From Dryocola sp051307055 (GTDB taxonomy: Bacteria > Pseudomonadota > Gammaproteobacteria > Enterobacterales > Enterobacteriaceae): a stretch of DNA of 64,000 bases. Shown here piece after piece: positions 17,624-25,620 of this stretch (position 1 is the stretch's first letter; the number at the start of each line of letters is the position of its first letter). Made by a program: the position numbers and the translations under genes. The notes under the pieces were generated by a model. The model was not told the origin of the DNA and searched no databases. It saw nothing but the letters and a program-made list of their open reading frames with translations. The stretch covers positions 2,604,001-2,668,000 of the forward strand of contig NZ_CP149994.1 in NCBI RefSeq assembly GCF_051307055.1. The letters are read 5' to 3'.

Positions 17624-18247
17624 ATGTCAACGATTATTATGGACTTATGCAGTTATACCCGGCTGGGGTTGACCGGCTATCTGGCTAGCCGCGGAATAAG
17701 AAAACGACAAATTACCGATGTTAAGAATGTAGAAGAGCTGGCCCAGGCCTGTCAGTCACAGCTCCCCAGCGTGGTGTTTATTAATGAAGACTGCTTTATT
17801 CACGACCCGCAAAGCAGCCAGCATATTAAGCAGATCATTAATCAGCATCCCGGCACCCTGTTTCTGGTTTTCATGGCCATCGCTAATATTCATTTTGATG
17901 AATATCTGCTGGTGAGAAATAATCTGCTTATCAGTTCGAAATCCATTAAGCCGGAATCGCTGGACGAAATTCTTGAAGAGTATTTAGCAAAAAATGCGCA
18001 ATGCATCGGACACATTAATTTACCTACGCTTTCGCTGAGCCGAACTGAATCAAGCATGCTGAAAATGTGGATGTCCGGCCAGGGCACGATTCAGATATCC
18101 GATCAAATGAACATTAAAGCCAAAACGGTATCGTCACATAAAGGCAATATTAAGCGCAAAATAAAAACGCATAATAAGCAGGTGATATACCATGTGGTAC
18201 GGCTCACCGATAACGTCACCAACGGCATTTTCGTTAACCTGCGTTAA
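17624..18247 (+). CDS. rcsA: RcsA, auxiliary activator of capsule synthesis
   Basis: LuxR-type DNA-binding partner of RcsB, a Lon substrate. 207 residues, as in E. coli. The C-terminal HTH (GTIQISDQMNIKAKTVSSHKGNIKRKIKTHNK) is almost identical to E. coli RcsA; the N-terminal half is the atypical receiver-like region. GTGAGGGT precedes the ATG. Heterodimer with RcsB would activate capsule genes and rcsA itself, and repress flhDC, so its place next to the fli genes links surface and motility control. Confidence 0.97.
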   Translation: MSTIIMDLCSYTRLGLTGYLASRGIRKRQITDVKNVEELAQACQSQLPSVVFINEDCFIHDPQSSQHIKQIINQHPGTLFLVFMAIANIHFDEYLLVRNNLLISSKSIKPESLDEILEEYLAKNAQCIGHINLPTLSLSRTESSMLKMWMSGQGTIQISDQMNIKAKTVSSHKGNIKRKIKTHNKQVIYHVVRLTDNVTNGIFVNLR

Positions 18248-18261
18248 TTAAGCAAAATTAT

Positions 18262-18287
18262 GTCGGGTGGCGCTACGCTTACCCGAC
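18262..18287. repeat. REP-like palindromic element
   Basis: An imperfect hairpin with GTCGGGT and ACCCGAC arms around GGCGCTACGCTT, of the type of enterobacterial extragenic palindromes, between convergent rcsA and dsrB. It may also serve as a transcription stop. Confidence 0.6.
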
Positions 18288-18339
18288 TTACAAAACTGCG
18301 GCTCCTTTGCGTCAATCTCTGGCCCGCTTGCCGGGTCCG

Positions 18340-18531
18340 TTACTGCTGCAGCTGCTCGACAAAAATCCCGTCAGGATGCCCCGTCTCATTAAAGAACCAG
18401 ATCCCCAGCGGATAATCCTCAAGGGAGACCAGGTACATCGTCCCCTCGCTGAACTGCTCCACGGCCAATACCACGCCAGAGCGGCGAGGGCCGCCGTCGG
18501 TCTTCACGGTAACGCGATCGTTGATATTCAT
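18340..18531 (-). CDS. dsrB: DsrB
   Basis: A 63-residue protein almost identical to E. coli DsrB (62), function not established. Start at ATG 18531 (MNINDRVTVKTDGGPRR), with GGAG six bases before it; an 18-codon upstream extension is possible but not conserved. Known in E. coli to be RpoS-dependent. Confidence 0.92.
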   Translation of the reverse strand: MNINDRVTVKTDGGPRRSGVVLAVEQFSEGTMYLVSLEDYPLGIWFFNETGHPDGIFVEQLQQ

Positions 18532-18661
18532 ACCAAAATCCTCCAGTTTCTTTGTGCCAGTGTAGATCAAAAACGTTTGATTCACACCGAACGCCTGCCT
18601 AGGTAAGGCATTCTGTTGAGCCGTCTATACTTAAGGCTGGTGACTGGCAGGAGGATATGGC

Positions 18662-18895
18662 ATGAAGACCGCAAAAGAGCCCAGCGATACGGAGCAGCGG
18701 GAGGTCAGTATTGACGTCGATGCCCTGCTGGCGGCAATCAACGAAATCAGTGAGAGCGAGGTGAAGCGTGCGGATAGTGAAGAAGATCCGCACCGGGTCA
18801 GCGTCGACGGACGAGCATGGCACACCTACACTGAGCTTGCGGAAGCCTTTGAGCTGGATATTCACGATTTCAGCGTCAGTGAGGTCAACAGATAA
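18662..18895 (+). CDS. yodD: YodD, stress-induced small protein
   Basis: A 77-residue protein matching E. coli YodD (75) at both ends (MKTAKEPSDT and ELDIHDFSVSEVNR). In E. coli it is induced by peroxide and acid stress and affects biofilm; the molecular role is unknown. GGAGGA lies upstream. Converges with the dsrA RNA gene. Confidence 0.92.
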   Translation: MKTAKEPSDTEQREVSIDVDALLAAINEISESEVKRADSEEDPHRVSVDGRAWHTYTELAEAFELDIHDFSVSEVNR

Positions 18896-18897
18896 CG

Positions 18898-18989
18898 AAA
18901 AAGCATCCCGGCCGGGGAAGCCGGGATGTAAAAGCATTATGCATGCAAGAAGCATTTGAAATTCGCTACATCAGGAAATCTGATGTCGA
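18898..18989 (-). ncRNA. dsrA: DsrA regulatory small RNA
   Basis: Read on the minus strand, CATCAGATTTCCTGATGTA begins the RNA, followed by CGAATTT, GCTTCTTGC and a terminal hairpin with CATCCCGG / CCGGGATG arms and a U tract. These match the order of segments in E. coli DsrA (first stem-loop that pairs with the rpoS leader, middle region that pairs with hns, terminator). Location between yodD and mpgP is also that of E. coli. The 5' end is approximate. Confidence 0.88.
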
Positions 18990-19177
18990 TAACCACCTTA
19001 CTGCAAAATTTTTGTAAGACAAGAATATATTGCTGAAATGAATATTTACCACACAACATATTCACCACACTTTTTCTCCATAATTTCCCGGCGGCGCTGG
19101 CTTTCAGGAAACGATCCCGGTTTAGCGAAGCGCCCGGCGCGGTAATTATTTGAGATTAATCCTAACGAGGGATCCCG

Positions 19178-19993
19178 ATGCCACATTTGCACGACTCGCT
19201 GCTTATCGTCTCCGACCTTGACGGCACCCTGCTGGACCATAACACCTACCGCTGGGAAGCCGCGAGCGGCTGGCTGGGCGTATTCAGGCAGCGGGACATT
19301 CCTCTGGTCCTGTGCAGCAATAAAAGCGCCGCTGAGATTATTGAATGGCAAAAAGAGCTGGGCATTGCCGGGCAGGCGTTTATCGCTGAAGATGGCGCGG
19401 TAATACAGCTGGACGCGCGCTGGAGCGGCAGCGAAAGCTTTCCACGAAGGATTGCAGGCGTCCGTCACGATGAACTGATGGATTTGCTTAATAACCTGCG
19501 CAACCAGTCTGGTTTTAAATTCACCTGCTTTGCGGATGTGGATGTAAACACCCTGAGCGAATGGACGGGATTAACGCACAAACAGGCGGCCCTGGCGCGC
19601 CTGAGAGAAGCATCTGAGGCTTTTATCTGGCGAGATTCGCAGGAAATGTTCAGCGCTTTTGCCGAACGCATAGCGGAGCTGGGCCTGATGCTGGTTCAGG
19701 GCGGGCGCTTCTGGCACGTAATGGGCATGCAGGGCGACAAAGGCCAGGCATTGCGCTGGCTCTATCAGCAGTACCAGCAAAACGAAGGTAAAACCTATAC
19801 GACAATCGGCCTGGGCAACGGCCCGAATAACGCAATGCTGCTGGACAACGTTGACTACGCCGTGGTGGTAAAAGGCTACAGCCGTGAACCCGTTGTTTTA
19901 CGTAATGATAATCCTGCGCGGGTTTACCATAGCCTTCATTACGGTCCGCAGGGCTGGAAAGAGGGGCTGGATTACTTTATTCCTTCCCGGTAA
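19178..19993 (+). CDS. mpgP: Mannosyl-3-phosphoglycerate phosphatase family protein (YedP)
   Basis: HAD-superfamily phosphatase of 271 residues, as E. coli YedP. Motif I is DLDGTLLDH (Asp nucleophile near residue 13), motif II CSNKSAAE, motif III region GLGNGPNNAMLLDNVDYAVVVKG. Usual HAD IIB motif III has GDGPND; here the first Asp is Asn (GLGNGPNNA), so activity could be altered. GAGGGATCCCG precedes the start. Confidence 0.88.
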   Translation: MPHLHDSLLIVSDLDGTLLDHNTYRWEAASGWLGVFRQRDIPLVLCSNKSAAEIIEWQKELGIAGQAFIAEDGAVIQLDARWSGSESFPRRIAGVRHDELMDLLNNLRNQSGFKFTCFADVDVNTLSEWTGLTHKQAALARLREASEAFIWRDSQEMFSAFAERIAELGLMLVQGGRFWHVMGMQGDKGQALRWLYQQYQQNEGKTYTTIGLGNGPNNAMLLDNVDYAVVVKGYSREPVVLRNDNPARVYHSLHYGPQGWKEGLDYFIPSR

Positions 19994-20023
19994 CCGGTTG
20001 TATTGACGGATGCAGGGCGTCAT

Positions 20024-20054
20024 AAAAATACCCGGACAGTAGCCGGGTATTTTT
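20024..20054. terminator. Bidirectional terminator between mpgP and yodC
   Basis: AAAAATACCCGG and CCGGGTATTTTT arms with a seven-base loop give U tracts on both strands between the convergent genes. Confidence 0.88.
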
Positions 20055-20058
20055 GCAC

Positions 20059-20241
20059 TTATCCTTGTAGCTGCTCCCTCTCCTCCTGCGCGCGCGCCAG
20101 GTCATCCTCGCGGAAAGCCTCGCGTTTTACGCCATAACCGTCATACCAACGACACTCCACCATGCCGTTTGAAAACCCGGTAACGATCATCTTTGGACCG
20201 CCCTTCTTAGGCTGGACTTCATCGCTGACCACATAGACCAT
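20059..20241 (-). CDS. yodC: YodC, DUF2158 small protein
   Basis: A 60-residue protein, same length as E. coli YodC. The central GMVECRWYDGYGVKREAF is conserved, giving an SH3-like small fold. Function unknown. Confidence 0.93.
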   Translation of the reverse strand: MVYVVSDEVQPKKGGPKMIVTGFSNGMVECRWYDGYGVKREAFREDDLARAQEEREQLQG

Positions 20242-20333
20242 AATTGCCTCCGGTATCAGGGGTGAAAACTTTTACAGTTATAGTCAAAAAGCAGCATTTT
20301 TGCCCGGTGCCAGGCGCAAATTTATGCAAATTC

Positions 20334-21257
20334 TTAGTGCGAACCCTTGCCACGCAGATGGTTTATCCCGTTCACAGCCGCTAAAACTACCGCGCCGACA
20401 ATAAAACCAAGCGCCATATTGACAAGCGTCGGCGCGATCAGATGGACGACACCGCCCGCTTTTTCAGTCCAGTGCTCAATCGCGTGGTGTAAAGCGGGGA
20501 TGCCGTGGACCAGAATCCCGCCGCCGACAAGGAACATGGCCAGCGTGCCGACAATCGACAGAAACTTCATCAGCCACGGCGCCAGCGCCAGCAGCGCTTT
20601 ACCCACACCCTGTGCAATCTGCGAGCGTTTATCAGCCAGCCAGTAGCCTAAATCGTCAAGCTTCACGATCATCCCTACCAGGCCGTATACGCCCACGGTG
20701 ACCAGGATCGCAATACCCGCCAGCACCACAATTTGATTCAGCAGCGGCGCATCCGCTACGATGCCCAGCGTAATGGCGACAATCTCAGCCGAGAGGATAA
20801 AATCGGTGCGTATAGCGCCTTTTACTTTATCCTTTTCATAAACCATCGGGTCCTGCGCGGCAACGGCGTCAAGCCGGGCCTTCTTTTCTTCAGGCGTCTC
20901 CTTGTGCTTGCGGGCCTGAAAACTGTGCACCACCTTCTCAACGCCCTCAAAACACAGGAACGCGCCGCCAACCATTAATAGCGGCGTTATCGCCCAGGGC
21001 GCAAAGGCGCTGATCACCAGCGCAAGCGGCACCAGAATAAGTTTATTAAGAAAGGATCCCTTCGCCACTCCCCATACCACCGGCAGCTCGCGGTTGGCGC
21101 GCACCCCCGAAACCTGTTGGGCATTGAGCGATAAATCATCCCCTAAGACGCCAGCGGTTTTCTTTGCCGCCACCTTTCCCATCAGCGAGATATCGTCCAG
21201 CAGCGTGGCAATATCATCAAGGAGCGTTAATAAGCTACTTCCGGCCAAAATCACCAT
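20334..21257 (-). CDS. yedI: YedI, DUF808 inner-membrane protein
   Basis: A 307-residue membrane protein (E. coli YedI 305) with about seven hydrophobic segments and the conserved N-terminus SSLLTLLDDIATLLDDIS and DDLSLNAQQVSGVRANRELPVVWGVAKGS. Function unknown. Start as ATG 21257; GTG/ATG variants within the first few codons are possible. Divergent from yedA across a 163-base gap. Confidence 0.92.
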   Translation of the reverse strand: MVILAGSSLLTLLDDIATLLDDISLMGKVAAKKTAGVLGDDLSLNAQQVSGVRANRELPVVWGVAKGSFLNKLILVPLALVISAFAPWAITPLLMVGGAFLCFEGVEKVVHSFQARKHKETPEEKKARLDAVAAQDPMVYEKDKVKGAIRTDFILSAEIVAITLGIVADAPLLNQIVVLAGIAILVTVGVYGLVGMIVKLDDLGYWLADKRSQIAQGVGKALLALAPWLMKFLSIVGTLAMFLVGGGILVHGIPALHHAIEHWTEKAGGVVHLIAPTLVNMALGFIVGAVVLAAVNGINHLRGKGSH

Positions 21258-21420
21258 CCTTTTTTGTTAAGTTGCTTTTTAGTATGGAGCAAAACCCGGC
21301 GCACGAAAATTAAAGTCATATGTCAACGAAAATTAACAAGATAATAACAAGTAAACTACTCGCCAGGCTGATAGTTTTGACGTTAACTATTAGCTCGTCA
21401 AAGCCATGTCGTGAGGGAGT

Positions 21421-22338
21421 ATGCGCGTTCGTTCAGGTCAATTATTACCGCTGATAGCGGCGCTTTTTGCGCTGTATATCATTTGGGGTTCCACCTATTT
21501 TGCTATCGCCATCGGGGTGAAAAGCTGGCCGCCGTTTATGATGGCCGGCGTGCGTTTTATGAGCGCAGGTGTGCTTTTGCTGAGCGTATTGTTATTGCGA
21601 GGCCATCAATTACCGGCAATAAAACCTCTGCTCAATGCCGCCCTGATCGGCGTGCTGTTGCTCGCCGTGGGCAACGGCTTCGTAACCGTTGCGGAACATC
21701 AGCACGTTCCTTCCGGTATAGCGGCGGTGATGGTAGCCACCGTGCCGCTGTTTACCCTGTGCTTTAGCCGCCTGTTCGGCATCCCGACGCGCAAGCTTGA
21801 ATGGCTGGGTATCGCCATTGGCCTGGCGGGCATCATCCTTCTCAACAGCGGCGGCAACCTGAGCGGCAATCCCTGGGGCGCGATCCTTATTCTGACTGGC
21901 TCGCTGAGCTGGGCGTTTGGCTCCGTCTATGGTTCCCGCATTGAACTGCCGACCGGCTTAATGGCCGGTGCGATTGAGATGCTCGCCGCAGGCTTCGTGC
22001 TGCTTTGCGCCGCCGCGGCTACGGGCGAACGCCTGACGGCCATGCCGACAACCGCGGGCTTCCTGGCCGTAGGCTACCTGGCGCTGTTCGGCTCGATAAT
22101 CGCCATCAGCGCCTATATGTATCTGATCCGCAACGTCGCTCCTGCGGTGGCGACCAGCTACGCCTACGTTAATCCTGTCGTGGCCGTGCTGCTTGGGACA
22201 GGATTCGCTGGCGAAAGCCTGTCTCCTGTCGAATGGCTGGCGCTGGGCGTGATTATCTTCGCGGTCGTGCTGGTAACGCTTGGGAAATATCTGCTGCCCC
22301 CAAAGCCGGTAGTGGGGCCGTGTGAAGCCGAAAGGTAG
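21421..22338 (+). CDS. yedA: YedA, EamA-family transporter
   Basis: Ten-span drug/metabolite exporter of the EamA family, two five-helix repeats, 305 residues (E. coli 306). The WGSTYFAI motif in the first helix is typical. Preceded by GAGGGAGT. In E. coli no substrate is settled. Its stop abuts the vsr stop. Confidence 0.92.
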   Translation: MRVRSGQLLPLIAALFALYIIWGSTYFAIAIGVKSWPPFMMAGVRFMSAGVLLLSVLLLRGHQLPAIKPLLNAALIGVLLLAVGNGFVTVAEHQHVPSGIAAVMVATVPLFTLCFSRLFGIPTRKLEWLGIAIGLAGIILLNSGGNLSGNPWGAILILTGSLSWAFGSVYGSRIELPTGLMAGAIEMLAAGFVLLCAAAATGERLTAMPTTAGFLAVGYLALFGSIIAISAYMYLIRNVAPAVATSYAYVNPVVAVLLGTGFAGESLSPVEWLALGVIIFAVVLVTLGKYLLPPKPVVGPCEAER

Positions 22339-22839
22339 TCAGTCTGCGGGTGGCTTTTGCCACCCGTCGTCATTGAGTGCATGGATACCGAGCGTATCAA
22401 TCTGCGCATGATGGCCCCCGCTGCAAATCCACTCCTCCAGCCTTTCTGTTATCGCCCCATCGCTGAGCTTTTCACGCCCTCTTAGCGCGCATTCCCAGAC
22501 CAGCAGCACGCGCCAGCCCTCCCCCAGCAAACGCCGGATATCGCGTTTATCACGCTCAACGTTCCTGCCGATTTTCTCCAGCCAGAACTCAGTGCGCGTG
22601 GCGGGCACTTTAAAGAGATAACAGTTGTGATGATGCCAGAAGCAGCCGTGGGTGAAGATAATGCAGCGATGGCTATCAATAACAAAATCGGGACGACCGG
22701 CAAGCTGCTCATCCTGCACGCGAAATTCAAATCCGCATTCGGTGAGCAAGCCCGCCAGGCGCTTTTCGATGGCCGTATCGCGTGTGGCAATGGCGCGCAT
22801 ATTTTTGCTGCGCACGGCTTTGCTGTGAACATCGGCCAT
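22339..22839 (-). CDS. vsr: Very short patch repair endonuclease Vsr
   Basis: Nicks 5' of T in T:G mismatches that arise by deamination of Dcm-methylated cytosine. 166 residues (E. coli 156). The catalytic Asp lies in GRPDFVID, zinc and active-site His/Cys in FTHGCFWHHHNC and ALRG. Lies 12 bases after dcm; in E. coli the two genes overlap, here they do not. A perfect 8-bp stem (22347-22366) sits inside the 3' end of the gene and may serve as a stop for yedA. Confidence 0.95.
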   Translation of the reverse strand: MADVHSKAVRSKNMRAIATRDTAIEKRLAGLLTECGFEFRVQDEQLAGRPDFVIDSHRCIIFTHGCFWHHHNCYLFKVPATRTEFWLEKIGRNVERDKRDIRRLLGEGWRVLLVWECALRGREKLSDGAITERLEEWICSGGHHAQIDTLGIHALNDDGWQKPPAD

Positions 22840-22851
22840 CTTTTTCTCCGT

Positions 22852-24264
22852 TTAACGTTTTTGCACAGCCTGCCCGATCTTCTCTTCCAGCAGTTTCGCT
22901 ACGGCGGCAAAGGCAGGCACCACAACCGAGTTGCCAAACTGACGGTAGGCCTGCGTATCCGAAACCGGAATACGGAAGGATCTTCCCTCGGGCGCTTCAA
23001 AACCCATCAGACGCGCGCATTCACGCGGTGTTAAACGACGCGGACGACGCAGCTGGTTTTCGTGATCGTTGAAATCCAGTTCGCCAAGCGCTTTATCCCA
23101 GCCGCGATCGATGAGAACTTCGGCGCCATCTTTGTAATAGCGTGCCGAAAGCGTTCTTGCCACGCTTGCCGGATTGGTTGGGTCTACCAGACCATAGCCA
23201 AAACCGTTGCCTTTTGCCTGATGTTTTTTCGCGTAATTATAAAGGTATTTCCACAGCACAGGCGTGAGGATGTATTTGGCATCCACCGTTGGTTCAAGCA
23301 GCTCGCCAAAGGTTGGGCGGCGCTGCGGGTATAACGCATTGAGCGCGCGCAGCGTGAAATCCTGATGCAGGTTAAGATCGCGGCGGAAGCCCACCAGCAC
23401 AATACGTTCACGGTGCTGCGGTAAAAAGTGCTTTCCGTCGACGATCTTAGGATCGCCTGCGCCCGTAACGGCCGCATCGGCGATCTCATAGCCCAGGCTA
23501 TCAAGCGTTTCCATAATGATGCGGAAAGTATTGCCCTTATCGTGGCTTTTAAGGTTCTTAACGTTTTCCAGCACAAAAATTGCCGGGCGTCTGGCGTCAA
23601 TAATGCGCGCAACGTCGAAAAACAGCGTGCCCTGGGTTTCACAGGCAAAGCCGTGGGCGCGGCCCAGCGCATTCTTTTTGGAGACGCCGGCGAGGGAAAA
23701 CGGCTGGCAAGGAAATCCCGCCAGCAAAACGTCATGCTCCGGCAGCGTCGACCGGATATGCGCCGCAGCCTCCTCGTCGCTAAGATCGGTGCGATGGCTT
23801 TGCGTAATATCGCGAATATCTTCATTGAACCTGTGCCGCTCGGGATCGCAATACCAGTTGGCTTTGTAGGTCCTTACCGCGTGCTTATTCCACTCGCTGG
23901 TAAACACGCATTCGCCGCCAATCGCTTCAAACCCGCTGCGGATACCGCCGATACCGGCAAATAAGTCGATAAAGCGAAACGCGTATTTCCCGTGATGGGC
24001 GGGCGGCGAAGGCAGCATGCTTTTCAGCATTTTAATTTCGACCTCGACCAGCCGCTTGTTCGTCAGTTTGCCATTCACCCAGCGATTGATGGTTTCACGC
24101 GTCCAGTGGCTTCCGCTGACGGCGCGTAATACCTCTGCCACGACCTTTTGATCATAAATTTCCAGAACCTTTTTCAGCAGAGACAACTCTTCTTGTTGTT
24201 TATTTTTATCCGCGTCCCGTGACTGCTCAATAAGTTCATCAATAACCGGCTGTAATGCTTGCAT
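22852..24264 (-). CDS. dcm: DNA (cytosine-5)-methyltransferase Dcm
   Basis: Methylates the inner C of CCWGG. Motif I FIDLFAGIGGIRSGF, catalytic PCQ loop GFPCQPFSLAGVSKKN, ENV motif FVLENVKNLKSHDKG, and C-terminal RQFGNSVVVP motif X are all present. I place the start at ATG 24264, which has GGAG upstream and gives 470 residues (E. coli 472); a GTG at 24303 is in frame but lacks a site. The extreme N-terminus is quite different from E. coli Dcm. Forms an operon with vsr. Confidence 0.95.
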   Translation of the reverse strand: MQALQPVIDELIEQSRDADKNKQQEELSLLKKVLEIYDQKVVAEVLRAVSGSHWTRETINRWVNGKLTNKRLVEVEIKMLKSMLPSPPAHHGKYAFRFIDLFAGIGGIRSGFEAIGGECVFTSEWNKHAVRTYKANWYCDPERHRFNEDIRDITQSHRTDLSDEEAAAHIRSTLPEHDVLLAGFPCQPFSLAGVSKKNALGRAHGFACETQGTLFFDVARIIDARRPAIFVLENVKNLKSHDKGNTFRIIMETLDSLGYEIADAAVTGAGDPKIVDGKHFLPQHRERIVLVGFRRDLNLHQDFTLRALNALYPQRRPTFGELLEPTVDAKYILTPVLWKYLYNYAKKHQAKGNGFGYGLVDPTNPASVARTLSARYYKDGAEVLIDRGWDKALGELDFNDHENQLRRPRRLTPRECARLMGFEAPEGRSFRIPVSDTQAYRQFGNSVVVPAFAAVAKLLEEKIGQAVQKR

Positions 24265-24538
24265 ACTAGCTCCATCTGGGTTGAATGTGTGATGATTAGT
24301 CACGGATTCAACCCTAACATAGCGGTCTGTTTATGTATACGGTACATCTGTAATTCAAAGCGCTTATTATGGAAGCGGAAGTACAATAATTGTGCTACCC
24401 AACTTTTATAGGGCACGGATTTTAGCTTTAAAAGAATTCTGCTTCGTTAACAGCTATTTTTTGCTCAGCTGATAACAAGGTTGCTATATATTTTTTTAAC
24501 CCGGCGAATAAAATAATGTCCTAAAAAATTACAGCCTT

Positions 24539-25429
24539 TTAATCAGAGTCCACTCTGCCTTGCCCAATCCGTACAGGTATTTTAGGTGCAGGCCCGCAAC
24601 CTACTCTCTTTTTTAATAACGCCGGCCAGATGGCGGCCCAGTCAGATCCGTGAGCCATGCCGCGCACCGTCTCAGCCTGCGCGCATTGCGTTCCCACCGC
24701 GCGCTGAAAACGTTCGGCCACCGCAGGAGGCACGATATCATCCGCGCCTCCGCTGAAATGGATCTGCGGCATTGCGGCAAGCTGCGGGGCTATACCGATG
24801 GCATTTACGGCTTCAGGCATCGCTGAAACACGATGCAGCGTATTGACATAGGCGACGTCAAGATTGCCCGCAACCGTGCGCAGCGAAGAGACATCGCTTC
24901 GCCGGGCCGCCAGCAGCGCGGCAATGTTCCCACCGCCGGAATAGCCTACCAGCTCTATTTTCGCGCCGGGGTAGCGTTGCATAACCTGGCTGAGCGCGCC
25001 ATCCATCGACTCGATAACGGAAGGTGAGAAACGCTTATCGGTCCACCAGGCAGGCGTACAGACAGCGGGTAATGGCACTGCTGTGAACTGGCAGGGACGG
25101 GCCAGATAAAGCACGTTGTCCGACGGATCGGCTGCCGCCAGCATCAGGCCAACGGGGTTACGCGGCGTGGGATCGTCTGATGGACGCGTGCGGCTCTTCC
25201 AGGCAAAACCGTCGCCCTCAATGTAGACCCGCAGTAACTTCACCGGCGGTGCAATCCGCTGCCAGCTGACGAGCGTGAACCTTCCGGATTGTAAATTTTC
25301 ACCGAGCAGGCCTTTTTTTTTCGCCAGTGTGCTACCGCGCACATGAGGATTGGGGCCTGCACAGCCGCTGAGGAAAAAAATTATACCAATCAATAACCAG
25401 CCAGCGACTCGTTTACTGAACATTTGCAT
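24539..25429 (-). CDS. Putative alpha/beta-hydrolase lipoprotein
   Basis: A 296-residue protein with a lipoprotein signal (FFLSGCAGPNPH, Cys near residue 23). The mature part looks like an alpha/beta hydrolase: a GYSGGGN nucleophile elbow (Ser near residue 165), an acid in GGADDIVPP, and a late GMAHGSDW that could supply the His. An N-terminal strand carries LRVYIEGDGFAW. It would act at the inner or outer membrane facing the periplasm. Substrate unknown; not part of the E. coli K-12 order here. Alone, with the dcm gene downstream. Confidence 0.75.
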   Translation of the reverse strand: MQMFSKRVAGWLLIGIIFFLSGCAGPNPHVRGSTLAKKKGLLGENLQSGRFTLVSWQRIAPPVKLLRVYIEGDGFAWKSRTRPSDDPTPRNPVGLMLAAADPSDNVLYLARPCQFTAVPLPAVCTPAWWTDKRFSPSVIESMDGALSQVMQRYPGAKIELVGYSGGGNIAALLAARRSDVSSLRTVAGNLDVAYVNTLHRVSAMPEAVNAIGIAPQLAAMPQIHFSGGADDIVPPAVAERFQRAVGTQCAQAETVRGMAHGSDWAAIWPALLKKRVGCGPAPKIPVRIGQGRVDSD

Positions 25430-25552
25430 TCAAGCCCCGCAAAACGTGATGCATATCACCGCACGCTTAGAAATTTGATGGTTCAAACAAGAAATAATTA
25501 AACCGCGCTTATTGTTTTTTGCAAGCAAATGTATATTCTTCGCCCGAATGGA

Positions 25553-25568
25553 ATCAGATTAATCTGAT
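25553..25568. promoter_or_regulatory. Perfect 16-bp palindrome upstream of the autotransporter
   Basis: ATCAGATTAATCTGAT is a perfect inverted repeat 53 bases before the start codon and about 20 bases after a TATATT-like -10, so it lies in the leader or start region and could be an operator. Confidence 0.45.
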
Positions 25569-25620
25569 CCAGGTTCACACCTGTACATTAATTGATTTAA
25601 GCAACATCGCGACGGTACAC

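Noticed and set aside
17475..17672. 65-codon frame upstream of rcsA
   Set aside because: Overlaps the rcsA start in another frame, has no ribosome site and no recognisable product.
22347..22366. Perfect 8-bp hairpin as a separate terminator entry
   Set aside because: It lies inside the vsr coding end and lacks a T run, so it is only mentioned with vsr.
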